DNA from: an uncultured Porphyromonadaceae bacterium
GTDB lineage: Bacteria; Bacteroidota; Bacteroidia; Bacteroidales; Muribaculaceae
NCBI GenBank assembly: GCA_947174235.1
Contig: CAMWID010000025.1
Coordinates: 1 to 40,516 of the forward strand
Direction: 5' to 3'
Length of the DNA: 40,516 nucleotides
Position 1 is the first letter of the stretch. Each line of letters begins with the position of its first letter. Both the position numbers and the translations under genes were made by a program. Positions 7,303 to 17,278 of this stretch are shown here, one piece after another. The notes below the pieces were generated by a model. That model was not told where the DNA came from, did no database searches, and was given only the letters and a program-made list of their open reading frames with translations.

Positions 7303-8703
7303 TTGAAAACCGCATATAAAATAGCCATAGCAAGGATTTTCTCTGACCTCATCAAGGCAGACCGGATTATAGACACCGCTGAAATGGGGTGCTGGGGGAA
7401 TATCTGCGGCAAATACGCGATCGACAGGGAAACAAGGATAAGGGCATTGGAGATATCTTTCGCCGATGCCCTCCATATCATATGCGACTCCGGAGAGAAA
7501 GGGCTTAAAGAGGATCTGCTCCGAGACTGCCGTTCGATGACCGTCAGCGACGGATTCCGTGCCCACTCCGAAGCCCTCCTTATGATCTCCCTTACCACTT
7601 TGCTTGACCCTACGCATCCTCTGAAAGGGGATGTTTTCTCCATTCCGAAGGCAAATTTCAATATCGACATGGCTACAGCCCTCTATATTGAGAATGAATA
7701 TGACCCGGAAACGAACAACGCCATTCAGACCCATTATCGCTCGATATTCAAGGAGTTTCAGCTGGCGGGATTTCATTTCGTATATATCCCGAAGATCATA
7801 GACCATTATAAAAACACCTCCCCCACTCTTTTTAAGGATATACTTTCATTTCTTACCCCTTCCATGAGCGATCAGGGACTTGACAACATTTATAAGTCAT
7901 TAATGAAAATGACCACAGGAGTATTCTGCAAAGATCTGCTGTGTAATAAATGCGGCATATCCGATTTACGTGGCACCCTCCCCTCTTTACTTATCAAGAT
8001 CGGAAACAGTTATGTCGGAGAAGACCAATATGCAAATTATCTTAAAATCGTTGTAGATGAAGAGATCGCTACAACGGTACAGACATTTGTCGACCGATTC
8101 TCTGATATGCTGAATACAGACCGTTTTGTGGTCAACACTTCAGAAGAACGTGACAATCAATTCCACTTCCACGGATTCTACAAACAGCTTCTTGATATAT
8201 TCCTCGTGCGCCGCAACATACGCAGTTCAATCCATATCAACCCATATAAAGAAGAAATTTCATTTCCGGATATAGATGCGAAAGCATCAGGACTACACCG
8301 TCGTGAACGGGCGTTGTACACTCTTCTTCTGTGCTATGGAAGCGCAGGCATAGATTTCAGTGCCCCGGGCTCTGCCGACACCCTCGGGAAATATGACAGG
8401 CGTATGAAACGTATACAACGACGCTATGCAGAAATCTACAGTATGTTCGGAGGAGATAAAAAGACCGCGCCCGATCTAAGCATACCTGAGATAAGACGCC
8501 CGATATTCAGTTGTCTGAAAAGAGCGATCAAGAACCTTCCCGCCCTGTACAATCCCGAGGATTACAATATTTCAAAAAGTGCCGACGGCTCATTTTCTGT
8601 GCATATCGAGCCGGAACTCGTGTTTGTGCATCAGCTTGACACAGCCGAGCCTGTCCCGCTTCACGAATCTGAGTTGTATAGAAGATGGTCGGAAATCCCA
8701 TAA
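7303..8703 (+). CDS. Unknown protein with TerB-like N-terminus, last gene of the ter operon
   Basis: A 466-residue protein that I cannot name. No in-frame ATG precedes residue 28, and an in-frame stop lies at 7291, so the TTG at 7303 is the likely start; the ATG at 7384 is the alternative. Residues ~1-110 are helical with the TerB-like look (FSDLIKADRIIDTAEMG, then LLRDCRSMTVSDGFRAHSEAL). The middle is unknown. Residues ~325-450 (RERALYTLLL ... YAEIYSMF ... IRRPIFSCLKRAI) resemble, from memory, a domain recurring in Bacteroidetes proteins of unknown function in which a helix-rich 'LYxLFLRHPEGI' segment precedes a winged-helix-like end. It starts 49 bases after the kinase stop and is followed at once by the operon terminator, so it is probably the target or effector of the triad. 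That role is inference. Confidence 0.75.
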   Translation: MKTAYKIAIARIFSDLIKADRIIDTAEMGCWGNICGKYAIDRETRIRALEISFADALHIICDSGEKGLKEDLLRDCRSMTVSDGFRAHSEALLMISLTTLLDPTHPLKGDVFSIPKANFNIDMATALYIENEYDPETNNAIQTHYRSIFKEFQLAGFHFVYIPKIIDHYKNTSPTLFKDILSFLTPSMSDQGLDNIYKSLMKMTTGVFCKDLLCNKCGISDLRGTLPSLLIKIGNSYVGEDQYANYLKIVVDEEIATTVQTFVDRFSDMLNTDRFVVNTSEERDNQFHFHGFYKQLLDIFLVRRNIRSSIHINPYKEEISFPDIDAKASGLHRRERALYTLLLCYGSAGIDFSAPGSADTLGKYDRRMKRIQRRYAEIYSMFGGDKKTAPDLSIPEIRRPIFSCLKRAIKNLPALYNPEDYNISKSADGSFSVHIEPELVFVHQLDTAEPVPLHESELYRRWSEIP

Positions 8704-8736
8704 CATTTAGGGCTGCAACATTGCAGCCCTAAATGT
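8703..8736 (+). terminator. Terminator of the ter operon
   Basis: Bases 8703-8718 pair perfectly with 8721-8736 (core gggctgca / tgcagccc); with a 4-base loop the stem is 15 bp. It begins on the last base of the preceding stop codon and is followed by gatttt. It marks the end of the nine-gene operon. Confidence 0.85.
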
Positions 8737-8821
8737 GATTTTCCACGGATATAAACCGAAATATTGTGAGAATTATGAATAATTACTGATAAAAGCGTAA
8801 CTTTACAAAAAATATAAACCA

Positions 8822-8869
8822 TCAATTTATTTAATCCGTGATTAAATAAATTGAATAAATACAATTCAA
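8822..8869 (+). promoter_or_regulatory. Two overlapping dyads directly upstream of a start codon
   Basis: Bases 8822-8835 (tcaatttatttaat) pair exactly with 8841-8854 over a 5-base loop. A second, smaller dyad, ttgaat at 8851-8856 with attcaa at 8864-8869, shares four bases with the right arm of the first. The two stems cannot form together, and the second ends one base before the ATG at 8871. This could be a small attenuator or a protein-binding operator. A possible -7 element, TAACTTTA, lies at 8798-8805 without a convincing partner. Confidence 0.5.
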
Positions 8870-8870
8870 T

Positions 8871-9299
8871 ATGTACAACAACAGCAACAACCAGCTAAAC
8901 CTGACCCCCAGGCTAATAAAAGGAGCGATATGGGGAGTCGCGGGAATCGTAGTATTGATAGTGGCAATGGCGTTCATACGTCCTTGGTACAACGTATGGT
9001 GCCAGGAAATGGAGGGTAAAGCCGAATTCGCAAAGGCGGAACAGAACCGCAAGATCAAGATTGAAGAGGCAAAGGCTAATCTTGAAGCTGAGAAGCTGAA
9101 CGCCCAGGCTGAAATCGAACGCGCCAAGGGAGCCGCCGAGGCTATCCGTATCGAGAATGGCAGCATTACGCCGACATATATACAGTATCTTTGGGTACGT
9201 CAGCAATCTGACCTCAGCGACAAGACTGTCATATATGTACCTACAGAAACCAATCTTCCGATACTTGAATCTACCAGAGCATTGCAAAACAAAGAATAA
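8871..9299 (+). CDS. Small membrane protein with SPFH-tail-like coiled coil
   Basis: A 142-residue protein. Residues ~17-37 (LIKGAIWGVAGIVVLIVAMAF) form one membrane segment, and ~46-90 are a highly charged A/E/K-rich helix (EGKAEFAKAEQNRKIKIEE and on) like the C-terminal coiled coil of prohibitin/SPFH proteins. The remaining tail (PTYIQYLWVRQQSDLSDKTVIYVPTE) is also typical of the segment that follows the SPFH coil. There is no SPFH domain itself, so this is either a shortened family member or an independent small scaffold. It sits 35 bases upstream of the Ca2+ ATPase on the same strand, suggesting a membrane partner or assembly factor of the pump; that is inference. Paired hairpins lie right before its start. 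Confidence 0.75.
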   Translation: MYNNSNNQLNLTPRLIKGAIWGVAGIVVLIVAMAFIRPWYNVWCQEMEGKAEFAKAEQNRKIKIEEAKANLEAEKLNAQAEIERAKGAAEAIRIENGSITPTYIQYLWVRQQSDLSDKTVIYVPTETNLPILESTRALQNKE

Positions 9300-9334
9300 C
9301 TTGCGGTACATTATTTCGCGATAAGAGATTTTTT

Positions 9335-11980
9335 ATGAAACATCATTACACAGGCTTGACCGATGCAGAAGTGTCGGAGAGCCGCAGAAAGAATGGCGTC
9401 AATCTTCTGACACCTCCGGAAAAGGATTCGCTGTTGAAACGATTCTTTGAAAAGTTCGGCGACCCGCTGATTATAATACTGCTTATTGCAGGTGCATTGT
9501 CAATAGGCATTTCCTGCTATGAATATTTCAGCCTTGGTCAGGGTGGCGGGGTATTCTTCGAACCAGTCGGTATCTTCATTGCTATTCTCCTTGCCACCGG
9601 TCTCGCATTTGTTTTTGAACTGAAAGCCGACAAGGAGTTCGCGTTGCTCAATCAGGTAAACGATGACGAGCCTGTGCAGGTGATCCGCAACGGCAACGCC
9701 ATACAGATTGCAAAGAAGGATGTGGTTGTCGGCGACATTGTTATCCTTAATACAGGTGAGGAAGTCCCTGCCGATGGCGAGCTGCTTGAAGCCGTAATGC
9801 TCAATATCGACGAGTCAACCCTTACCGGAGAACCTATCTGCCACAAGACGACTGATCCCGCCGAGTTTGACAAGGATGCCACCTTCCCGAGCAACCACGC
9901 CATGCGTGGCACAAAGATTATGGAGGGTCACGGCGTCATGCGGGTGCTCGCAGTAGGTGACAAGACCGAAAACGGCAAAGTATTTGAAGCCGCCCAGATT
10001 GACGACAGCGTCAAGACTCCGCTCAACGAGCAACTTGACGGTCTTGGAGATCTTATTACCAAAATCTCCTACGGCTTTGCCGCTGCCATCATCGTCGGGC
10101 GTGTCGTGATGTACTTCATCAACGTACCTGAATTTGAATGGGTATCGTTCCTGGCTTTCTTCCTCCAGACACTGATGGTGGCTGTCACACTCGTGGTTGT
10201 CGCCGTTCCCGAAGGTCTGCCTATGGCTGTGACCCTTTCACTCGCGTACTCTATGCGCCGTATGCTCAAGACCAATAATCTTGTGCGCAAGATGCACGCC
10301 TGTGAGACAATGGGCGCCACAACCGTTATCTGTACCGACAAGACCGGCACACTGACACAGAACCAGATGCAGGTGGCTGATGAGAAGTTCTTCGGTAATC
10401 CTTCCGATGATGTGCTCATCGAAGGTATCGCAGTCAACTCTACAGCCCAGCTCGACCTTTCGGGCGACAAACCTCAGGTGCTTGGCAACCCGACGGAGGG
10501 TGCCCTCCTCCTTTGGCTCCGGAAGAGAGGTGTCAACTATCTCGATGTTAAGGATAAGGCTCAGCGCATTGAGGAACTTCCCTTCTCAACCGAGCGCAAG
10601 TATATGGCTACTGTCGTCAAGTCCGCTACAGGCAAGACAATTCTCTATGTGAAGGGTGCTCCCGAAATTATCTTCGGTATGTGCAAGGACACTGCCGGAG
10701 TGACCAGACAGGAGATAGATGCACAGCTTCTCGCTTATCAGAATCAGGCTATGCGTACCCTCGGTTTCGCATATCAGGAACTAAATGATGGAGACAAGAC
10801 CATTGAAAACAGCAAGGTCGTTGCCGAGAACCTGACATTCCTCGGAATTGTCGCGATATCCGACCCTGTCCGTGCGGATGTGCCGGATGCAGTCCGCGAG
10901 GTGATTGAGGCAGGAATAAAAGTTAAGATTGTAACCGGCGACACTCCCGGAACCGCTAAAGAGATCGGTCGTCAGATTGGTCTATGGAGTGACGCTACCG
11001 ATGGCGACCGCAATATCATCACTGGCACTGAGTTTGCTGAACTCTCCGACAAGCAGCTCAAAGAGCGTGTAGGCGATCTTAAAATTATCGCCCGTGCCCG
11101 TCCGATGGACAAGAAGCGACTCGTAGAGGCACTTCAGGCAAACAATGAGGTTGTTGCCGTAACCGGCGACGGTACCAACGACGCTCCCGCACTGAAGACC
11201 GCACATGTTGGTCTTTCGATGGGTGACGGAACATCGGTTGCCAAGGAAGCATCCGACATCACTATCATCGACAACTCGTTCTCTTCAATCGGTCGTGCCG
11301 TGATGTGGGGTCGCTCGCTCTTCCAGAACATTCAGCGTTTTATCCTCTTCCAGATGACTGTGAATGTGGCAGCCTGCTTCATCGTTCTTTTCGGAGCCTT
11401 CATGGGTATGCAGTCTCCTCTGACCGTAACCCAAATGCTTTGGGTAAACCTTATCATGGATACCTTCGCGGCCATGGCTCTTGCATCTCTGCCCCCTTCG
11501 CAGTCCGTAATGAAAGAGAAACCACGCTCGCGTGAGGCATTTATCATCAACCGCCCGATGTGGAAATCAATCGTCGGTGTAGGAGGTGTCTTCTTCCTCC
11601 TGCTTCTCGGAATTCTATATTACTTCGAACACACCGACATCACCTGTCTCACTGAGGTCGGCAAGGTAGCAATGGGTGCCAATACCGGACTCAGCGGATA
11701 TGAGCTGTCGCTCTTCTTCACAATCTTCGTGATGCTTCAGTTCTGGAACATGTTCAATGCCCGCGCGTTCGAGACAGGACGCTCCGCATTCCACTTCAAA
11801 GGTTGCGGAGGCTTCGGACTCATCGCCCTGGTAATCCTGTTTGGTCAGGTGCTGATTGTCAGCATAGGCGGCGACTTCTTCAACGTAGAGCCGCTCAAAT
11901 TCATCGACTGGCTGATCATCATCGGCAGCACATCACTTGTGCTATGGATCGGCGAGCTCATGCGCCTGTTCAAGAAATAA
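9335..11980 (+). CDS. PMCA-type calcium-translocating P-type ATPase
   Basis: An 881-residue integral inner-membrane pump that exports Ca2+ using ATP. Seen: N-terminal cation ATPase domain, paired transmembrane helices (about 46-62 and 78-96), actuator-loop TGE at 164-166, the PEGLP of helix M4 at 292-296, the phosphorylated aspartate D335 in DKTGTLT, the hinge GDGTNDAPAL, and a C-terminal group of membrane helices. PEGLP and the overall order place it with P2B/PMCA-like Ca2+ ATPases rather than heavy-metal pumps; a P2A assignment is less likely. The length is usual for bacterial members. It follows the SPFH-tail-like gene by 35 bases and is closed by a 17-bp hairpin. Calcium pumping beside a locus of putative Ca2+-binding TerD/TerB proteins may be functionally linked, but a terminator separates them. 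Confidence 0.93.
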   Translation: MKHHYTGLTDAEVSESRRKNGVNLLTPPEKDSLLKRFFEKFGDPLIIILLIAGALSIGISCYEYFSLGQGGGVFFEPVGIFIAILLATGLAFVFELKADKEFALLNQVNDDEPVQVIRNGNAIQIAKKDVVVGDIVILNTGEEVPADGELLEAVMLNIDESTLTGEPICHKTTDPAEFDKDATFPSNHAMRGTKIMEGHGVMRVLAVGDKTENGKVFEAAQIDDSVKTPLNEQLDGLGDLITKISYGFAAAIIVGRVVMYFINVPEFEWVSFLAFFLQTLMVAVTLVVVAVPEGLPMAVTLSLAYSMRRMLKTNNLVRKMHACETMGATTVICTDKTGTLTQNQMQVADEKFFGNPSDDVLIEGIAVNSTAQLDLSGDKPQVLGNPTEGALLLWLRKRGVNYLDVKDKAQRIEELPFSTERKYMATVVKSATGKTILYVKGAPEIIFGMCKDTAGVTRQEIDAQLLAYQNQAMRTLGFAYQELNDGDKTIENSKVVAENLTFLGIVAISDPVRADVPDAVREVIEAGIKVKIVTGDTPGTAKEIGRQIGLWSDATDGDRNIITGTEFAELSDKQLKERVGDLKIIARARPMDKKRLVEALQANNEVVAVTGDGTNDAPALKTAHVGLSMGDGTSVAKEASDITIIDNSFSSIGRAVMWGRSLFQNIQRFILFQMTVNVAACFIVLFGAFMGMQSPLTVTQMLWVNLIMDTFAAMALASLPPSQSVMKEKPRSREAFIINRPMWKSIVGVGGVFFLLLLGILYYFEHTDITCLTEVGKVAMGANTGLSGYELSLFFTIFVMLQFWNMFNARAFETGRSAFHFKGCGGFGLIALVILFGQVLIVSIGGDFFNVEPLKFIDWLIIIGSTSLVLWIGELMRLFKK

Positions 11981-11989
11981 TTTAATTTA

Positions 11990-12040
11990 GCTTTCCTTAA
12001 AATTTCGCGGTCGTAGGGACGGTGAAATTTTAAGGAAAGC
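11990..12040 (+). terminator. Long inverted-repeat terminator after the Ca2+ ATPase
   Basis: Bases 11990-12006 and 12024-12040 are perfectly complementary over 17 bp (gctttccttaaaatttc and its complement) with a 17-base GC-rich loop. It begins 10 bases after the ATPase stop. The A/T-rich arms give U-runs on both strands, so it can act in either direction; it also insulates the IS relic that follows. Confidence 0.7.
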
Positions 12041-12079
12041 GCTAAAACTGTCCAATGTCCCGGCAATCAACCTGACAGT

Positions 12080-12339
12080 TCATTTTGAATCATGGACATT
12101 GGCTGTGGTAGTGTTCACTCCGGGCACATATCCGTTGGAATCTACATTGGAAAATCCACGGGGAGCATCGACCATTGACATCCGGTCTTGACCACATAGG
12201 ATATGGCGTTGTTGATTGCTTTCGGTTTGTATTTTCTCAGTTTTGACAATGCTCCGCCAAGGTTTGCCTTCAACAATATGGTCTGAACCGGAGTCAGATC
12301 AGTGGAGTATCCGGCTGAAGAACTGTTGTTATGTTTCAA
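12080..12339 (-). pseudogene. Internally deleted IS5-family-like transposase relic
   Basis: Read on the - strand from 12339, the first 65 codons give an N-terminus of the IS5-like type: YSTDLTPVQ, then INNAISYVVKTGCQWSMLPVDFP, which matches the helical DUF4096-like head of such transposases (typical form: YPTDLTDEQW ... TGCQWRMLPxDFP). The frame stops at 12142. In another frame just downstream (about 12080-12135) the sequence reads GVNTTTANVHDSK, which corresponds to a segment well inside the catalytic domain of the same family. So most of the DDE core has been lost by a deletion of several hundred bases, and the remainder is frameshifted. No terminal inverted repeats are evident nearby. It is a dead element. 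Confidence 0.75.
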
Positions 12340-12463
12340 ATCCTTTTTTAGTATTTTTTAATCGAATAGCATGCCTGAAATCAGGGCTACCTGCCAATCT
12401 GTTAAAAACTGTATGACGACAACATCCTGTAAATGCGATAAGAATTTACCTCCGTCTCGCTGC

Positions 12464-12490
12464 GTTTACATTTTTTGTTGGAAGCGGTCT
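12464..12490 (+). repeat. Direct repeat, left copy, flanking the GNAT toxin module
   Basis: 27 bases beginning gtttacattttttgttgg and ending gcggtct. The copy at 13586-13612 is identical except for one base (gcgatct). The two copies lie 1.1 kb apart, in the same orientation, on either side of the toxin-antitoxin module. Confidence 0.8.
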
Positions 12491-12548
12491 AAATTCATTT
12501 GTTCAAATCGAAAATAGAATTATTTTGTCGACCTTAGCATACGGAATC

Positions 12549-12579
12549 TTGTATAAACCGTTGTGTTATTATAACTTTG
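12549..12579 (+). promoter_or_regulatory. Bacteroidetes-type promoter of the GNAT module
   Basis: TTG at 12549-12551, a 20-base spacer, and TAACTTTG at 12572-12579 match the Bacteroidetes consensus (TTG, 19-21 bp, TAnnTTTG). Transcription would start near 12585, giving a leader of about 16 bases to the ATG at 12601. This also rules out the TTG at 12577 as the start of the small gene. Confidence 0.6.
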
Positions 12580-12600
12580 TATTCTAAATCAGAATCTGAT

Positions 12601-12789
12601 ATGGCAATGACAATCAACTCATCACCTGTATTGACAGGTGAATCAGCAAAAGCATTTTATGAAGAAGCTGAACGAAACGGGAAGCTCCCGACTCCACGTT
12701 TGTCGCCTGAAAGGGAAGCGCAGTTAAGAGAGTACGACCGCAAGTGTCGGGAGTTTTATCATCAGTTATTTGGCAAACGCAATGGCTGA
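12601..12789 (+). CDS. Putative antitoxin of a GNAT toxin module
   Basis: A 62-residue, charged, helix-prone protein (for example AKAFYEEAERNGKLP and EREAQLREYDRKCREFYHQLF). The ATG at 12601 is chosen because an upstream TTG lies inside the promoter; the ATG at 12607 is also possible. It has no recognisable ribbon-helix-helix motif, unlike the DUF1778 antitoxins of TacAT/AtaRT systems, so it may belong to a different antitoxin type. Its last 8 bases overlap the start of the acetyltransferase gene (ATGGCTGA), the usual arrangement of an antitoxin followed by its toxin. Antitoxin identity is inferred from gene order, size and overlap; no domain was recognised. Confidence 0.65.
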   Translation: MAMTINSSPVLTGESAKAFYEEAERNGKLPTPRLSPEREAQLREYDRKCREFYHQLFGKRNG

Positions 12790-13390
12790 GAGTTCGTTAT
12801 TTGAGTTGGCTTCAGAAGCAATAAGAATGCCGTTTACACAGGAGGTGGCTTCTTTCTGCGAGCCAATCAGCTGTGATGACCCCGACCTCGATGACTTCTT
12901 CAACAACACGGCGTTGTTCTACGACACTGAGATGTTGGGTAAAACATACGTATGGGTGGAGAAATCCAATCCTCGTAACATCATGGGAATGATTACCCTT
13001 GCAAACGACAGCGTAAAATTGAAGCTTATAGCAAAATCGGCACTCAACAGATTACAACGTGGTGTAAGCAATAACAAACGAGGTCTGAATTATCCTGCTG
13101 TTCTCATCGGTCGCCTTGGCGTGTCATCGCAATTCCGTGGCAAAGGGAGGAACATAGGTAGCCAGATACTTGATTATATTAAAGGTTGGTTTCGTTCAGA
13201 AGACAATAAAACCGGATGCCGTTTTATTGTCGTTGACGCTTACAACAACGAAAAGACCTTGCATTTTTATGAAAAAAATGGGTTCAAGCCTCTGTATAAA
13301 ACCGAGCAAGAGGAACGCGCATTTTTGGAATTAAAACCTGAGGAACCGTTGGAAACCCGCTTTATGTTCTTCGACCTGAAACTCAAATGA
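12782..13390 (+). CDS. GNAT acetyltransferase, probable toxin
   Basis: A 202-residue GNAT-fold protein. The acetyl-CoA loop is seen as SSQFRGKGRNIGSQIL with the R/Q-x-x-G-x-G pattern, preceded by the strand VLIGRLGV and followed by VVDAYNNEKTLHFYEKNGFKPL, the layout of TacT-like toxins, which acetylate the amino group of charged tRNAs. The early segment (ISCDDPDLDDFFNNTA) is also typical of that group. The ATG at 12782 overlaps the upstream small gene by 8 bases; the TTG at 12770 is an alternative. It ends by overlapping the next small ORF (ATGA). A metabolic GNAT role cannot be excluded, but the paired small gene and the accessory setting favour a toxin. The substrate is inference. Confidence 0.8.
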   Translation: MAESSLFELASEAIRMPFTQEVASFCEPISCDDPDLDDFFNNTALFYDTEMLGKTYVWVEKSNPRNIMGMITLANDSVKLKLIAKSALNRLQRGVSNNKRGLNYPAVLIGRLGVSSQFRGKGRNIGSQILDYIKGWFRSEDNKTGCRFIVVDAYNNEKTLHFYEKNGFKPLYKTEQEERAFLELKPEEPLETRFMFFDLKLK

Positions 13391-13500
13391 TGAATATCTC
13401 TACCGACGATTTCTTCATTCCCGATAATGAGGTCAAGCTTCCTGAAGAACTTGACTATAGCCGTGTGTCGGAAAAACACGAAACACATGTGCATTATTGA
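13387..13500 (+). CDS. 37-codon ORF coupled to the GNAT gene
   Basis: Starts in the ATGA overlap with the GNAT stop codon (ATG at 13387, with a second ATG at once at 13390) and ends at 13500. The product begins MMNISTDDFFIPDNEVKLP and ends HETHVHY, is acidic, and has no recognised domain. The four-base overlap and in-frame length suggest that it is translated as a third gene of the module, perhaps an additional regulator, but it may be a chance frame or the remnant of a longer gene. Confidence 0.45.
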   Translation: MMNISTDDFFIPDNEVKLPEELDYSRVSEKHETHVHY

Positions 13501-13788
13501 ATATTGAGAAATGCCTTCGATTTATTGTATTGCTTACTATGAAATTGCGATTTTTATTAGACCCAACAAAATCTGCGACCACTGAGTTTACATTTTTTGT
13601 TGGAAGCGATCTTAGTCGACCATAAAATAGAAAAATATTTCATTTTTGAACAATTTTGATTCATTTTAAGATATTATCAGCATTGCTCGCATAAATCAGA
13701 ATAAAATCCGTTATTAAATCGTAAGGCGGTTTACGCCTTTACAACACAGTCAAAAAACAAACCATAAACGCTTAATACTGATCTATAA
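13501..13788. other. Leader region of the beta-galactosidase gene
   Basis: 288 bases without a gene. It contains the dyad ccaacaaaa (13563-13571) / ttttgttgg (13595-13603), which may end transcription of the toxin module, the right copy of the 27-bp direct repeat, and a small hairpin aaggcg (13723-13728) / cgcctt (13734-13739) in the likely leader. No promoter of the TAnnTTTG form was found for the beta-galactosidase gene. Confidence 0.5.
13586..13612 (+). repeat. Direct repeat, right copy, flanking the GNAT toxin module
   Basis: 26 of 27 bases match the copy at 12464-12490; the difference is gcgatct against gcggtct. Its ttttgttgg core pairs with ccaacaaaa 23 bases upstream, which the left copy does not do. 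Confidence 0.8.
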
Positions 13789-16884
<3,096 letters not shown>

Positions 16885-16907
16885 TATATCCCGGAGATTA
16901 CATATTT

Positions 16908-16952
16908 CAAGATCAACCGCTGTATCTCACCCGGATACAGCGGTTGATCTTG
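16908..16952 (+). terminator. Terminator of the beta-galactosidase gene
   Basis: Perfect 18-bp stem, 16908-16925 with 16935-16952 (caagatcaaccgctgtat and its complement), 9-base loop, followed by ttttac. It lies 23 bases after the stop codon. Confidence 0.9.
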
Positions 16953-17028
16953 TTTTACGCATGAAGTCTGCCGGCGGGATGTAATGAACCTGACATGAAA
17001 TTTAACCGTTGAATAAATAAAGAGTACA

Positions 17029-17078
17029 CGAAACCCGCATCCCCGTGAGTTTCGCCAAGCCATAGCGGCGTATGGCTT
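17029..17078 (+). other. Pair of adjacent small hairpins in a gene-free gap
   Basis: cgaaac at 17029-17034 pairs with gtttcg at 17049-17054; three bases later aagccata at 17057-17064 pairs with tatggctt at 17071-17078 over the loop gcggcg, and gtattatt follows. The second could be a weak terminator. It lies in the 394-base gap between the beta-galactosidase gene and hcp, which otherwise holds the terminator at 16908 and the MITE-like element at 17100. Possibly the edge of a small RNA, but nothing proves transcription. Confidence 0.35.
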
Positions 17079-17099
17079 GTATTATTATGCATAAATTAA

Positions 17100-17250
17100 G
17101 ATGATATTTACTTTTGACTTATGTTAATTTTTTCGAGTCATTTTTTAGATTGAGTGATAGAGTTATGGGATTCCATAATGACTGAGCGAAAGCTTAAAAT
17201 TGACCGGAAAGAGCTATAAAAATGTCATTAAGTAAAAAGTAAACATACTC
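17100..17250 (+). mobile_element. MITE-like element, copy 1 (upstream of hcp)
   Basis: 151 bases closely similar to 25581-25742. Right end agtaaacatactc; the left end gatgatatttac is a degraded version of its complement (gagtatgtttac), with three mismatches. It is flanked by TAA on both sides (17097-17099 and 17251-17253), a likely 3-bp target duplication. A conserved central hairpin, ttatgg (17163-17168) / ccataa (17173-17178), is present in both copies. There is no coding frame, so it must be moved in trans. Its right end is 28 bases before the hcp ATG. Confidence 0.8.
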
Positions 17251-17278
17251 TAAATCAGTCCTAAATTATTCAAACGCT

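Larger units (their letters stand above)
12041..12548. other. Intergenic accessory stretch without an intact gene
   Basis: Apart from the transposase relic (12080-12339) and a 27-bp direct-repeat copy (12464-12490), I see only small imperfect dyads here, such as gtaaat / atttac around 12430-12448. Open frames on both strands are short and lack recognisable features. The stretch is more A/T-rich than the genes on either side, in keeping with decayed mobile DNA. Confidence 0.6.

Noticed and set aside
107..8703. Classical tellurite-resistance operon (terZABCDEF)
   Set aside because: No TerC membrane protein, TerA or TerZ is present; the set fits the TerY-P type with phosphatase and kinase instead, so tellurite resistance should not be assumed.
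17100..17250. MITE copy 1 considered as a conserved hcp regulatory leader
   Set aside because: The same sequence occurs inside an unrelated repeat unit with target duplications, so it is a mobile element first, whatever effect it has on hcp.
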